Shown in pieces: positions 1 to 6,877 of a stretch of 39,456 nucleotides of DNA (positions are counted from its first letter, which is position 1; every line of letters starts with the position of its first letter). Position numbers and translations under genes: made by a program. The DNA lies in assembly GCA_027484125.1 (NCBI GenBank), contig JAIXUI010000123.1:1-39456 (forward strand), written 5' to 3'. The notes under the pieces were generated by a model. That model saw only the letters and a program-made list of their open reading frames with translations, did not search any database and was not told the origin of the DNA. This stretch comes from Bacteroidota bacterium (lineage in GTDB: Bacteria > Bacteroidota > Bacteroidia > UBA7662 > JAIXUI01).

Positions 1-107
1 AACCAAATTACTACTGTTGCCCAAGTAGCTATCTTTACTGCATGAGCAGGAATGCTGCGCAACAAACCTGAGCTTACCCAAACTACAACCCAATAAACCT
101 ACCCAGT

Positions 108-498
108 ATGCCCCCTTCTAAGTTTCCGGATGAATGTTTTCAATACCTGAGTCAGCATACTTTAACCGGTATTCGAGTAGGAAAAAATCGAAGTCAGTTT
201 ACCTCGATTTGGGGGGGGTGATGTAGGCAACAGCTTGTTTGCCAGAAGTTGGAGTAAAAGCTTGGAAGGATGGATGGGTGAACGGTTAGCTGCTCAAGAA
301 GGTCAGATAAAGTTTGGGGATTTAATCCTGACTTGTCGCGCTGTCTTATTGTCTCCAACCGACGCAATTCATTCAGCCATTGACGAAGCTTATCTGAAGA
401 AATACACCCAACAAGAAAACTTACTTTACGCAAAAGGAATTGTTGAAGAAGAATATCGGAATTACACCATCGAGTTCTTTCCTGTCACTGAAAACTAG
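108..498 (+). pseudogene. DUF2255-like protein, interrupted by a frameshift in a G8 run
   Basis: Two overlapping reading frames together make one protein of about 129 residues. The first starts at the ATG at 108 and reads MPPSKFPDECFQYLSQ..., reaching a TGA just after a run of eight Gs at 211-218. The second frame continues from the G run with GDVGNSLFARSWSKSLEGWM and ends at 498. Removing one G joins them as ...FTSIWGGDVGNSLFARSW..., which matches my recollection of the small DUF2255 family (an N-terminal 'I..G......F..IW...V' part, then 'ARSW', then an 'IDEAYLKKY' segment near the end). The function of that family is unknown. The frameshift may be a homopolymer sequencing error, a genuine mutation or phase variation; the sequence alone cannot say. 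If only the second frame were used, translation would have to begin at a TTG at 235 and the first third would be lost. Confidence 0.55.
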
Positions 499-527
499 CT
501 TATCCATCTCTCGCTTATTCTACCGAA

Positions 528-2543
528 ATGCGCTACTTACTTACCCTTCTCTTGGCACTGCCGTTTTTGGGATATTCCCAAACAAAAACACCTCCCTTTG
601 ACCCCATTCAATACGTTAATCCATTTATCGGCACCGACGGAACCGGCCATACCTTCCCCGGTCCTTCTCACCCTTTTGGACTTGTTCAACCAGGCCCTGA
701 CAATGCCGATCATAGCTGGGCGTACACCTCAGGATACCAGTATAAAGACACCACCCTGCTGGGATTTTCGCAAACTCGATTGAGTGGAACCGGCATTCCG
801 GAGTTAGGAGATGTATTGCTTTTGCCATTTACCCCCGGCAAGGAATCACAAGCTCGAAGAATGCTCAAGCCAACAGAGAAAGCGCGGGTAGGCTATTATG
901 CAGTAACAACGTCTGCTCAAATTCAATGCGAGCTAACTTGTACTCCTCGCGTTGCACTTCATCGTTATCGCTATCCGAAAGGAACAAAAGCGGCGCTGAT
1001 GCTCGACCAAGGTCATGGATTAAGGTTTCTCAACGACTCATTGGTGATTAGTTCGGCCCAATACTTCCCAAGTAAAAAGCGAATCACCGGTTGGGCGAGA
1101 ACCCGCAATTGGGTAAAACGCTATTATGCCTTTTGTGTGGAGCTAAGCAGTCCGTGGGTACGGCTTGAAAAAACAGCTAAAACCGGGGAGCAGACTTCTA
1201 TTTTAAGCATGCACTTCGGAGCATTGCCCAATCGCCAATTGATGGTGAAGGTGGCACTTTCAACCACCGGAATAGCCGGTGCAAAAGCCAACCTACATGC
1301 GGAGCTTCCTCATTGGAACTTTGACCAAACTGTGGCGGAATGCCAAGCTGCATGGAAAAAATACTTGCTACGTACAAGCCTTATCGCGCCTGACAGTCAT
1401 CGCATTAAATTCTACACGGCCTTTTATCATCTTTTGTTGCAACCAGCCAATATCGCCGATGTAGATGGCCGCTACCGCGGAGCCGATGATAGTGTTCGCT
1501 TAAGTAGTGACAAAACCTATTACAGCACGCTTTCTATTTGGGACATTTACCGAACAGCTTTTCCCTTACTTCAAAAGCTGGTGCCGGAACGAGTTCCCGG
1601 CATGCTCAATAGCCTACTTCTCCACCATGAAGCGGCAGGGTTTCTTCCTATTTGGACGGCTTGGGGTCAAGACAATTATTGTATGATTGGCAATCACAGC
1701 ATTCCGATGCTGGTTGGTGCTTGGAAAGATGGCTTTCTACCCCATGAGGGAGAGCGTATAATGCGGGCCATCAAAGAAACCTCGCTCCGTTCGCATCCCC
1801 ATTCCGACTGGGACCTATACCTCAAGCATGGCTTCTATCCCTACGACAAAGTTTCCAATGAAGCCGTATCGCGGTCGCTGGAGACTTGTTTGGATGATGC
1901 CAGTGTGGCTATGATGGCAACTTGGCTAGGAGATAGCAGTACAGCCCAACAATTTCGCCACCGGGCTTCGTTTTACCGAAATTTGTATGATGCAGAAAGC
2001 CGTCAGTTTAGGGGGAAAGACAGCCGCAATCAATGGCGAACACCGTTTGATCCGCTTACTCCCACTTCGCCCTTGAACAACCCGGGCGATTACACCGAAG
2101 CGAATGCCTGGCAGTACTTCTGGACGCCTGCTCAGCACGATTTCCCGGGATTGGTGGCCTTGCTGGGTGGTGAAAATGCTACAGAAGCCAAACTTGACTC
2201 TTTCTTTAGTCTTCCCATGAAGCAAGCCAATGCCTACTTGGGTCAGGAAGGTTTGATTGGGCAATATGCCCATGGCAATGAACCCGGTCATCATGTTCCG
2301 TGGTTGTATGCACTGTTGGGAAAACCGGAAAAAAGCAAGTCGTTGATTCGTCGCATTATCGATGAGAACTATGGAATTGGGCCTAATGGCCTCCTCGGAA
2401 ATGACGATTGTGGCCAACTTTCGGCCTGGTTGATGGCAGCTTACTTAGGGATGTACCCCGTTTATCCAGCGAGTAACCAATGGCTTCAACTTCAAGCACT
2501 GGATTACCAGGCCACGATTAGGCCCTTTAAACGGGAATATTGA
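528..2543 (+). CDS. GH92 family glycosidase (alpha-mannosidase-like), secreted
   Basis: A 671-residue protein with an N-terminal signal peptide (MRYLLTLLLALPFLGYSQ). GH92 enzymes are calcium-dependent exo-acting alpha-mannosidases that trim glycans in the periplasm or on the cell surface. Family signatures appear in order: the N-terminal beta-domain motif VNPFIGTDGTGHTFPGPSHP with FGLVQPGPD, GFSQTRLSGTG, then the (alpha/alpha)6 domain with SIWDIYRTAFPL, GNHSIPMLV, NEAVSRSLETCLDD, EANAWQYFWTPAQHD (E524 is the likely general acid), NEPGHHVPW and GNDDCGQLSAW (D626/D627 region, probable general base). The length is at the lower end for the family but no core motif is missing. It stands alone with no SusC/SusD pair nearby, so it is not part of an obvious polysaccharide utilisation locus. 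The exact mannoside linkage cannot be predicted. Its 3' end converges with the hydrolase gene on the other strand. Confidence 0.9.
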   Translation: MRYLLTLLLALPFLGYSQTKTPPFDPIQYVNPFIGTDGTGHTFPGPSHPFGLVQPGPDNADHSWAYTSGYQYKDTTLLGFSQTRLSGTGIPELGDVLLLPFTPGKESQARRMLKPTEKARVGYYAVTTSAQIQCELTCTPRVALHRYRYPKGTKAALMLDQGHGLRFLNDSLVISSAQYFPSKKRITGWARTRNWVKRYYAFCVELSSPWVRLEKTAKTGEQTSILSMHFGALPNRQLMVKVALSTTGIAGAKANLHAELPHWNFDQTVAECQAAWKKYLLRTSLIAPDSHRIKFYTAFYHLLLQPANIADVDGRYRGADDSVRLSSDKTYYSTLSIWDIYRTAFPLLQKLVPERVPGMLNSLLLHHEAAGFLPIWTAWGQDNYCMIGNHSIPMLVGAWKDGFLPHEGERIMRAIKETSLRSHPHSDWDLYLKHGFYPYDKVSNEAVSRSLETCLDDASVAMMATWLGDSSTAQQFRHRASFYRNLYDAESRQFRGKDSRNQWRTPFDPLTPTSPLNNPGDYTEANAWQYFWTPAQHDFPGLVALLGGENATEAKLDSFFSLPMKQANAYLGQEGLIGQYAHGNEPGHHVPWLYALLGKPEKSKSLIRRIIDENYGIGPNGLLGNDDCGQLSAWLMAAYLGMYPVYPASNQWLQLQALDYQATIRPFKREY

Positions 2544-2597
2544 TAGAAGAAGCGGACTCGCTACCAATCCAACAAATCGAGATTTACACGGCTCAGG

Positions 2598-3362
2598 TTA
2601 TGGTGTCAAAAACTTGAGTATGAAAGACTGAATTTCTGCTTTCTGGCGCTCACTCCCTTGGTCACTCATCTCATGGTGGGAAGTTTGAGCCAGTTTTACC
2701 AAACGAATAGGAAATACCTCAAGCTCTTTTATGTTGGGCAAAACTCCTTCGTCGGCAGGTTGATCACAAGAGCGTAAGCTTAAAACCGGAAGATGCCTAT
2801 TTCGTGGAAGTGCCATTCTCCGGTTATCAAGGGTAATCAGTTGATTGACCTGATTGGGATGAAGCTTAGCGAATAAAGCCGACATATCGCCACCGTTAGA
2901 GTGACCAAGGAGCACAATGGGCAGGTTGGATGGAAGTTCATTGCGCTGACGAAGGGTTTGTAGGACGAAGTAAATATTGGCAGCGCCTCTTTCCCAAAAG
3001 GGTAGCCTCACCATTTGGGGTTTTCCAGCAGTTGGCATAAAACTGTCTGTGGGCAATTCATGTTGGATACTCACCACCCAATAGCCTTTATTAGCAAGAA
3101 ATTCAGCTAAATACCGATAGGATAGATAAGCCATAGGATGGTTTTCGGCATAACCATGACTAAGTATCACCAGCGCTTTGGGCTCATTCGTTATTTCTGG
3201 CAGATAACAGGCAATAGGAATAGCGCGCATCCGGGCAGCATCCCACAAAGTGAGGGTGTCGGGTGGGGAAGTTGCAAAAGCCAACGTGTTGTACGCCTGA
3301 AGCAGCGTAAATAAAAACGCTACCCGAAAGAGTAGCGTTTTTAGGAGGTCATAAAGAAACAT
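2598..3362 (-). CDS. Secreted alpha/beta hydrolase
   Basis: A 254-residue alpha/beta-hydrolase fold protein with a probable signal peptide (residues 5-30, ending ...NTLAFATS). The nucleophile elbow GHSNGG places the catalytic serine at S155; ILSHGYAEN (about residues 67-74) forms the oxyanion region, and SHHEMSD (H229/H230) supplies the likely catalytic histidine. The fold resembles platelet-activating-factor-acetylhydrolase or dienelactone-hydrolase-like enzymes, but the substrate cannot be named. The first 17 codons overlap a perfect intrinsic-terminator hairpin that probably ends the upstream murB transcript, which makes the start unusual. I keep the ATG at 3362 because a convincing signal peptide depends on it; the next in-frame methionine (residue 45) would remove the signal. 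Confidence 0.75.
   Translation of the reverse strand: MFLYDLLKTLLFRVAFLFTLLQAYNTLAFATSPPDTLTLWDAARMRAIPIACYLPEITNEPKALVILSHGYAENHPMAYLSYRYLAEFLANKGYWVVSIQHELPTDSFMPTAGKPQMVRLPFWERGAANIYFVLQTLRQRNELPSNLPIVLLGHSNGGDMSALFAKLHPNQVNQLITLDNRRMALPRNRHLPVLSLRSCDQPADEGVLPNIKELEVFPIRLVKLAQTSHHEMSDQGSERQKAEIQSFILKFLTP
3313..3342 (-). terminator. Intrinsic terminator downstream of murB, overlapping the hydrolase start
   Basis: The arms AAAAACGCTAC (3313-3323) and GTAGCGTTTTT (3332-3342) pair perfectly over 11 bp around an 8-nt loop, and a T-rich tract is present in both orientations. It lies about 40 nt past the murB stop codon. Unusually it is inside the 5' coding region of the next gene on the same strand, covering codons 7-17 of the hydrolase signal peptide. 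Confidence 0.8.
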
Positions 3363-3380
3363 GGAGTGGAAAGAGTGAGC

Positions 3381-4388
3381 TCACCGAATCACATTCACTT
3401 CCGGCTCTAGCCTTACGCCAAATTGGTGTTCAACTGACCCGATGATGCGCTGGGCATGTTCCCAGATCTCGTTTCCTGTAGCGTTTCCGTGGTTCACCAA
3501 CACCAGCGCATGATGCTGGTAAGTGCCTGTATTGCCTACCACCTTTCCTTTCCAACCGGCTTGCTCGATCATCCAAGCTGCGGACACCTTGATTTGGCCA
3601 CTAGGCATGGGCCAGTTAGGCAGATTGGGATGGTGAGCGAGCAATTCAACCGCAGCCTCGCGTGGCAATTCCGGGTTCTTGAAGAAACTTCCGGCATTGC
3701 CGATTTGAGAAGGGTCGGGGAGTTTACTTACCCTCACCTTACCAACCATTTCGCTGACTTGCCGGATAGTAGGATGGGTGATGCCCTCTTTCGCCAGTGC
3801 TTCGTTGAGACTACCGTAGTTGAGTTTAAGCGCATGGGGGGCTTTAGAAAGCTTGAACCAAACCTTGGTGATGAAAAAATCGGTTCTAAGTTTTCGTTTG
3901 AAGATGGAATCGCGGTAGCCGAAGTGGCAACCTTCCTTGTCGAAGAAGTGAAACTGCCGGTCGCGGCAATCGTAACCACGCAGTCTGTGAAACACATCGG
4001 CAACTTCCACTCCGTAAGCTCCGATGTTTTGAATAGGCGCAGCGCCTACAGTTCCGGGGATCAGCGAAAGATTTTCAAGACCGCCGAGGTCATGTTGAAG
4101 GGCAAATTGAACCAGGTCGTGCCAGACCACGCCGGCACCAGCAGAGACAATGGCGAAATCTTCGTTATCTTCTTCAATCTGGATACCTGGGATAGCCATA
4201 CGGACTATCCACCCGGGAAAGTTATTGACAAAGAGCATGTTGCTTCCGCCGCCCAAGATGAGGTAAGGGTCGTCGGCGATAGCGGTAAGCACTCCCGGCA
4301 GTTCTTCCTCATGATGAACATGAACCAAGCGGGAGGTGTAGGCTTCAACATGAAAGGAGTTAAAAGGCTTCAGTGAAATAGGGTCCAT
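3381..4388 (-). CDS. murB: UDP-N-acetylenolpyruvoylglucosamine reductase MurB
   Basis: A 335-residue cytoplasmic flavoenzyme that uses NADPH to reduce UDP-GlcNAc-enolpyruvate to UDP-MurNAc in peptidoglycan precursor synthesis. FAD-binding motifs of the type I MurB family are visible: LILGGGSNMLF near the N-terminus, then SLIPGTVGAAPIQNIGAYG, the YRDSIFK segment, and GNAGSFFKNP, whose serine is the proton donor in characterised MurB. The C-terminal LEPEVNVI carries the conserved glutamate. Its length fits the E. coli-type enzyme. It starts 3 nt after the stop of the cytochrome b5-like gene, so the two are almost certainly co-transcribed, and possibly translationally linked, with purQ upstream. 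Confidence 0.96.
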   Translation of the reverse strand: MDPISLKPFNSFHVEAYTSRLVHVHHEEELPGVLTAIADDPYLILGGGSNMLFVNNFPGWIVRMAIPGIQIEEDNEDFAIVSAGAGVVWHDLVQFALQHDLGGLENLSLIPGTVGAAPIQNIGAYGVEVADVFHRLRGYDCRDRQFHFFDKEGCHFGYRDSIFKRKLRTDFFITKVWFKLSKAPHALKLNYGSLNEALAKEGITHPTIRQVSEMVGKVRVSKLPDPSQIGNAGSFFKNPELPREAAVELLAHHPNLPNWPMPSGQIKVSAAWMIEQAGWKGKVVGNTGTYQHHALVLVNHGNATGNEIWEHAQRIIGSVEHQFGVRLEPEVNVIR

Positions 4389-4391
4389 AGA

Positions 4392-4640
4392 CTAACCAAG
4401 TAAAATTCCAATGGGAGTAAATCGTTCAAAAACACGTTCAGTATGCGGCGCAGCGGAAAGTTCAGGAGTAAGATCCTGTCCGGCCCAATGCTCATAGTGG
4501 CGACCATTGCGCCATAAGCGGCTGTTCGTCATATCATAAATATAGCCATTATAAGCGACCCAGATTTCATCTCGGTCCTGTCCATTTCGCAGTGCAAGTT
4601 GGGCACGCGAAAAGGCCGGCAGTGGGTCGGTTGCCGACAT
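4392..4640 (-). CDS. Small cytochrome b5-like heme/steroid-binding domain protein
   Basis: An 82-residue protein made almost wholly of a cytochrome b5-like domain: FSRAQLALRNGQDRDEIWVAYNG, then YIYDMTNSRLW and RNGRHYEHWAGQDLT, with a C-terminal ERFTPIGILLG. It resembles the short predicted heme- or steroid-binding proteins of bacteria. Histidines H48, H51 and H66 could serve as ligands, but the classical HPGG heme motif is absent, so heme binding is uncertain. There is no signal peptide or membrane segment, so it should be cytoplasmic. It sits 8 nt downstream of purQ and 3 nt upstream of murB; the context suggests co-expression but gives no direct role. Confidence 0.75.
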   Translation of the reverse strand: MSATDPLPAFSRAQLALRNGQDRDEIWVAYNGYIYDMTNSRLWRNGRHYEHWAGQDLTPELSAAPHTERVFERFTPIGILLG

Positions 4641-4648
4641 GAATAGAA

Positions 4649-5344
4649 TTAGTGCTTATGGGCAAGTTGGAGCGCCCATTCGAAAAGGCGAAGGCCGTCT
4701 GTATTTCCAAGAACAGCATCGGCAGCACGCTCAGGGTGTGGCATCATGCCGAACACATTTCGGCCTTCGTTGCAGATGCCGGCTATATTTTCAAGGGAGC
4801 CATTGGGATTGGCCTCATCGGTTATTTGGCCTGATGCATCGCAGTAGCGGAAAAGTACTTGGTCGTTGTCATTGAGTTTTTTCAACTCGTCGGACTCCAT
4901 ATAAAATCTTCCTTCGCCGTGCGCAATTGGGATTTGCAAGACTTCATCAGGCTGAAGTGCCGAGGTAATTAACGAATTAAAGGATTGCGCTTTAAGATGA
5001 ACAGGTTTACTGGCAAAGAGCCTGCTGGTATTCCTCAGCAATGCGCCGGGAAGTAAGCGGGCTTCCGTAAGAATTTGAAAACCATTGCAAATACCCATTA
5101 CATAACCGCCGCGATCCGCATGCGCGATCACTTCTTGCATGATGGGCGCGAAGCGAGCAATGGCTCCGGAGCGAAGGTAATCGCCATAAGAAAAACCGCC
5201 GGGAAGAATGATGAAGTCGCAGCCTTCCAGGTTGTGGCTTTTGTGCCAAAGTGGGACCGTTTCAACCCCAAGTAACTGATTGCCTAAGTACAAGGTGTCC
5301 CGATCGCAGTTTGAGCCGGGAAAGACAACGACGCCGATTTTCAT
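4649..5344 (-). CDS. purQ: Phosphoribosylformylglycinamidine synthase subunit PurQ
   Basis: A 231-residue class I glutamine amidotransferase. As the small subunit of FGAM synthase (with PurL and PurS) it releases ammonia from glutamine for the fourth step of purine synthesis. The start reads [17 protein letters not shown] as in PurQ; the nucleophile is C86 in GICNGFQIL and the rest of the triad is H203/E205 in [25 protein letters not shown] is a typical PurQ motif. Length fits the family. A TATTTTTG -7 box ends 4 nt before the ATG, so it may have its own promoter in addition to read-through from the membrane-protein gene upstream. PurL and PurS genes are not in the window. Confidence 0.96.
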   Translation of the reverse strand: MKIGVVVFPGSNCDRDTLYLGNQLLGVETVPLWHKSHNLEGCDFIILPGGFSYGDYLRSGAIARFAPIMQEVIAHADRGGYVMGICNGFQILTEARLLPGALLRNTSRLFASKPVHLKAQSFNSLITSALQPDEVLQIPIAHGEGRFYMESDELKKLNDNDQVLFRYCDASGQITDEANPNGSLENIAGICNEGRNVFGMMPHPERAADAVLGNTDGLRLFEWALQLAHKH

Positions 5345-5348
5345 GCTG

Positions 5349-5356
5349 CAAAAATA
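5349..5356 (-). promoter_or_regulatory. Candidate -7 box for purQ
   Basis: TATTTTTG on the minus strand matches the Bacteroidota TAnnTTTG consensus. Only 4 nt (CAGC) separate it from the purQ ATG, which would make the mRNA leaderless or nearly so. A TTTG at 5381-5384 could act as a -33 element, but its spacing of 24 is longer than the usual 19-21. Confidence 0.5.
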
Positions 5357-5371
5357 ACAGCCTTGTTGGCA

Positions 5372-6340
5372 TCAGCGCGTCAAAATAAACGCAACTGCAA
5401 AAGGAAGCACTAATTGTAAAATAGAAGCGGTCTCGAATGCCCAATTTTTACCAAGTTGTCGCAATAATCGGGAGTTGAAATATGCCAAAGGAATAAAACA
5501 GAAGATGAGTGCCCTGCTTCCTTGGTTGGGAACTGTAAATACTAATATGGTAAGCAGAGCAATTAATGCCCAATGAAGTTGATTGTATATCTGAAACTGA
5601 ACCTCTATCCGGCGTTGGCTGCGAAACCATAAAGCAAGCACCAAGGTAACGCCATACGCTACAGAAATAGGAAACCACATGCGTTTATCGGGCAGCTCAA
5701 GGAGATAATGACCTGAAGAAAGGCGTGCTGTAACCGCCAAGAAAGCGTCGAGCTCATTGAACAGATAAAGCGTTCCTCCTGCTAAGTATAGCGGACTTGC
5801 AAAGCCTAACCAGCCCACTATAAATAGCCTAAAACTCATGGCCCCTGCTAAAAGCATGCATAGCTGAAGGGCAGGAAACACAAGGATAATGGGCTTATAA
5901 AAGAGGAATGCAATAGCCAGTTTAAGGCCCATATTGAAAGAATAGCCGGCTTTTCCTTGGCTATACACGGCTTTTAAATCCATTAATGACCAAAGCAGAA
6001 AAGTCTGGGCCATGAACACATCTGAAGTTACACGCATGGCTGGCGCTAGTAGGGCCATGGTACCGTATGAAAAAAGAAAAAGGCTGTCTTTATCCTCACT
6101 TAAACCTTGAACCAAGTGAAGCCGATGAAATTGCCACGTCTGAAAGAAAATTCCTACAATCCATAGCAACGACAGCAGTCTTTGTTCATCGACGTAATGC
6201 ACCATCAGCAACGACAGTGGACCTGATTCTGTGGTAAGTTTCATGGCTTGTGCTGGAAACAGCCCAATTCCAACGCTGCTGACGAGCAGAAGCATAATGG
6301 CCGGAAAGGCGGAGTCTCTTTTCAACAAAAACTGAAACAT
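5372..6340 (-). CDS. Polytopic membrane protein, probably DUF6427 family
   Basis: A 322-residue hydrophobic protein with about eight or nine predicted membrane spans, including AIMLLLVSSVGIGLF near the N-terminus, LAIAFLFYKPIILVFPALQL, FIVGWLGFASPLYLAGGTLY, WALIALLTILVF and the C-terminal ILQLVLPFAVAFIL. Charged residues lie in short loops. The layout and size match the Bacteroidota-specific DUF6427 proteins, which have no established function; that assignment is from memory of the family and not from a search. It precedes purQ by 27 nt and may be first in a four-gene unit with purQ, the cytochrome b5-like gene and murB. The hydropathy pattern resembles polyisoprenyl-linked glycosyltransferase or polymerase membrane proteins, but no catalytic motif is visible. 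Confidence 0.65.
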   Translation of the reverse strand: MFQFLLKRDSAFPAIMLLLVSSVGIGLFPAQAMKLTTESGPLSLLMVHYVDEQRLLSLLWIVGIFFQTWQFHRLHLVQGLSEDKDSLFLFSYGTMALLAPAMRVTSDVFMAQTFLLWSLMDLKAVYSQGKAGYSFNMGLKLAIAFLFYKPIILVFPALQLCMLLAGAMSFRLFIVGWLGFASPLYLAGGTLYLFNELDAFLAVTARLSSGHYLLELPDKRMWFPISVAYGVTLVLALWFRSQRRIEVQFQIYNQLHWALIALLTILVFTVPNQGSRALIFCFIPLAYFNSRLLRQLGKNWAFETASILQLVLPFAVAFILTR

Positions 6341-6356
6341 CTGAAAGAAGTGCGTT

Positions 6357-6364
6357 CAAAAATA
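6357..6364 (-). promoter_or_regulatory. Candidate -7 box for the DUF6427-purQ-murB unit
   Basis: TATTTTTG on the minus strand matches TAnnTTTG and lies 16 nt before the ATG at 6340, as expected for a short 5' leader. No clear TTTG is seen 19-21 nt upstream, so the call rests on the -7 element alone. Confidence 0.45.
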
Positions 6365-6718
6365 GGAGATGTGCAGGAGGAATTGCGTGTTTATGGCGCC
6401 TACTTGCAAGTGCTACTATCAGTTTTTTTCGTCGAAGGCATAAATTCATCGTGAATTCAATCCTAAATTGAAAGAAATCGATTGCACTATTTCCTTTTTT
6501 TTTGACTTATTTTCTCATCATCCTCCAGTTTTAAGCATGTCAAAAAATCAATTTCTGAAAGTTTAAAAAAAGGGAATAAGACCGTTTGATGGATATATTT
6601 TGATGTTTTTATCAAGTTTCTACAAGAAAAGCTAGACTTTTTGTTCTTGTTAAGAACCGGGAATAATATCAATTATTCTTCAATTCATTTTATTAATTCA
6701 AGAGAGAAATAACGCCCT
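6365..6718. other. AT-rich intergenic region
   Basis: This stretch between divergent genes carries no supportable coding sequence. Short open frames here have low-complexity, Lys/Phe/Ser-rich translations driven by A/T runs. It holds the upstream part of the divergent promoters and long A and T tracts (for example around 6485-6500). I see no RNA gene in it. Confidence 0.6.
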
Positions 6719-6748
6719 TTTGGGGCTAAAATGAGGCATTTAGCTTTG
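6719..6748 (+). promoter_or_regulatory. Sigma-ABfr-type promoter for the smORF / M16 protease unit
   Basis: TTTG at 6719-6722 and TAGCTTTG at 6741-6748 are separated by 18 nt, close to the Bacteroidota consensus TTTG-N19-21-TAnnTTTG. Transcription would start near 6755, giving a leader of about 14 nt before the small ORF at 6769 and covering the M16 gene downstream. Confidence 0.7.
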
Positions 6749-6768
6749 CATCAAACTTCAAAAGCCCC

Positions 6769-6864
6769 ATGAAAGCGTTGTTTAACCTCTTTAAAAAACT
6801 GCCTTACTTAAATCGGTTTTTTAAAAAACCGGAAGGTTACAAACCGAAAATCATCATGATGTGA
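6769..6864 (+). CDS. Candidate 31-aa cationic small protein or leader peptide
   Basis: An ATG-started frame of 31 codons sits at the expected distance from a good promoter and ends 13 nt before the M16 protease start. The peptide begins MKALFNLFKKLPYLNRFFKK and ends with a PKIIMM tail. It is rich in Lys, Phe and Leu, and its first 20 residues could form a cationic amphipathic helix. An 18-bp perfect palindrome (6814-6831, CGGTTTTTTAAAAAACCG) lies within it and encodes the RFFKKP part. I recognise no family. It may be a real small membrane-active protein, a translated leader, or an untranslated 5' region that happens to be open; the promoter spacing is the main support. Confidence 0.4.
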   Translation: MKALFNLFKKLPYLNRFFKKPEGYKPKIIMM

Positions 6865-6877
6865 TGACCTTTGCCGC

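Noticed and set aside
1-107. Possible tail of an upstream gene at the left edge
   Set aside because: All three plus-strand frames close within about 70 nt and none is long enough to recognise; a 7/8 match to TAnnTTTG (TATCTTTA, 30-37) has no -33 partner.
1926-2417. 163-codon minus-strand frame inside the GH92 gene
   Set aside because: It is opposite conserved GH92 motifs and has no domain of its own.
3456-4376. 306-codon open frame antisense to murB
   Set aside because: It lies wholly inside the well-supported murB gene on the other strand, and its translation has no recognisable domain; it is a frame shadow.
6487-6672. 61-codon minus-strand frame in the AT-rich intergenic region
   Set aside because: Lys/Phe/Ser-rich translation from A/T tracts, with no promoter box at the expected place.
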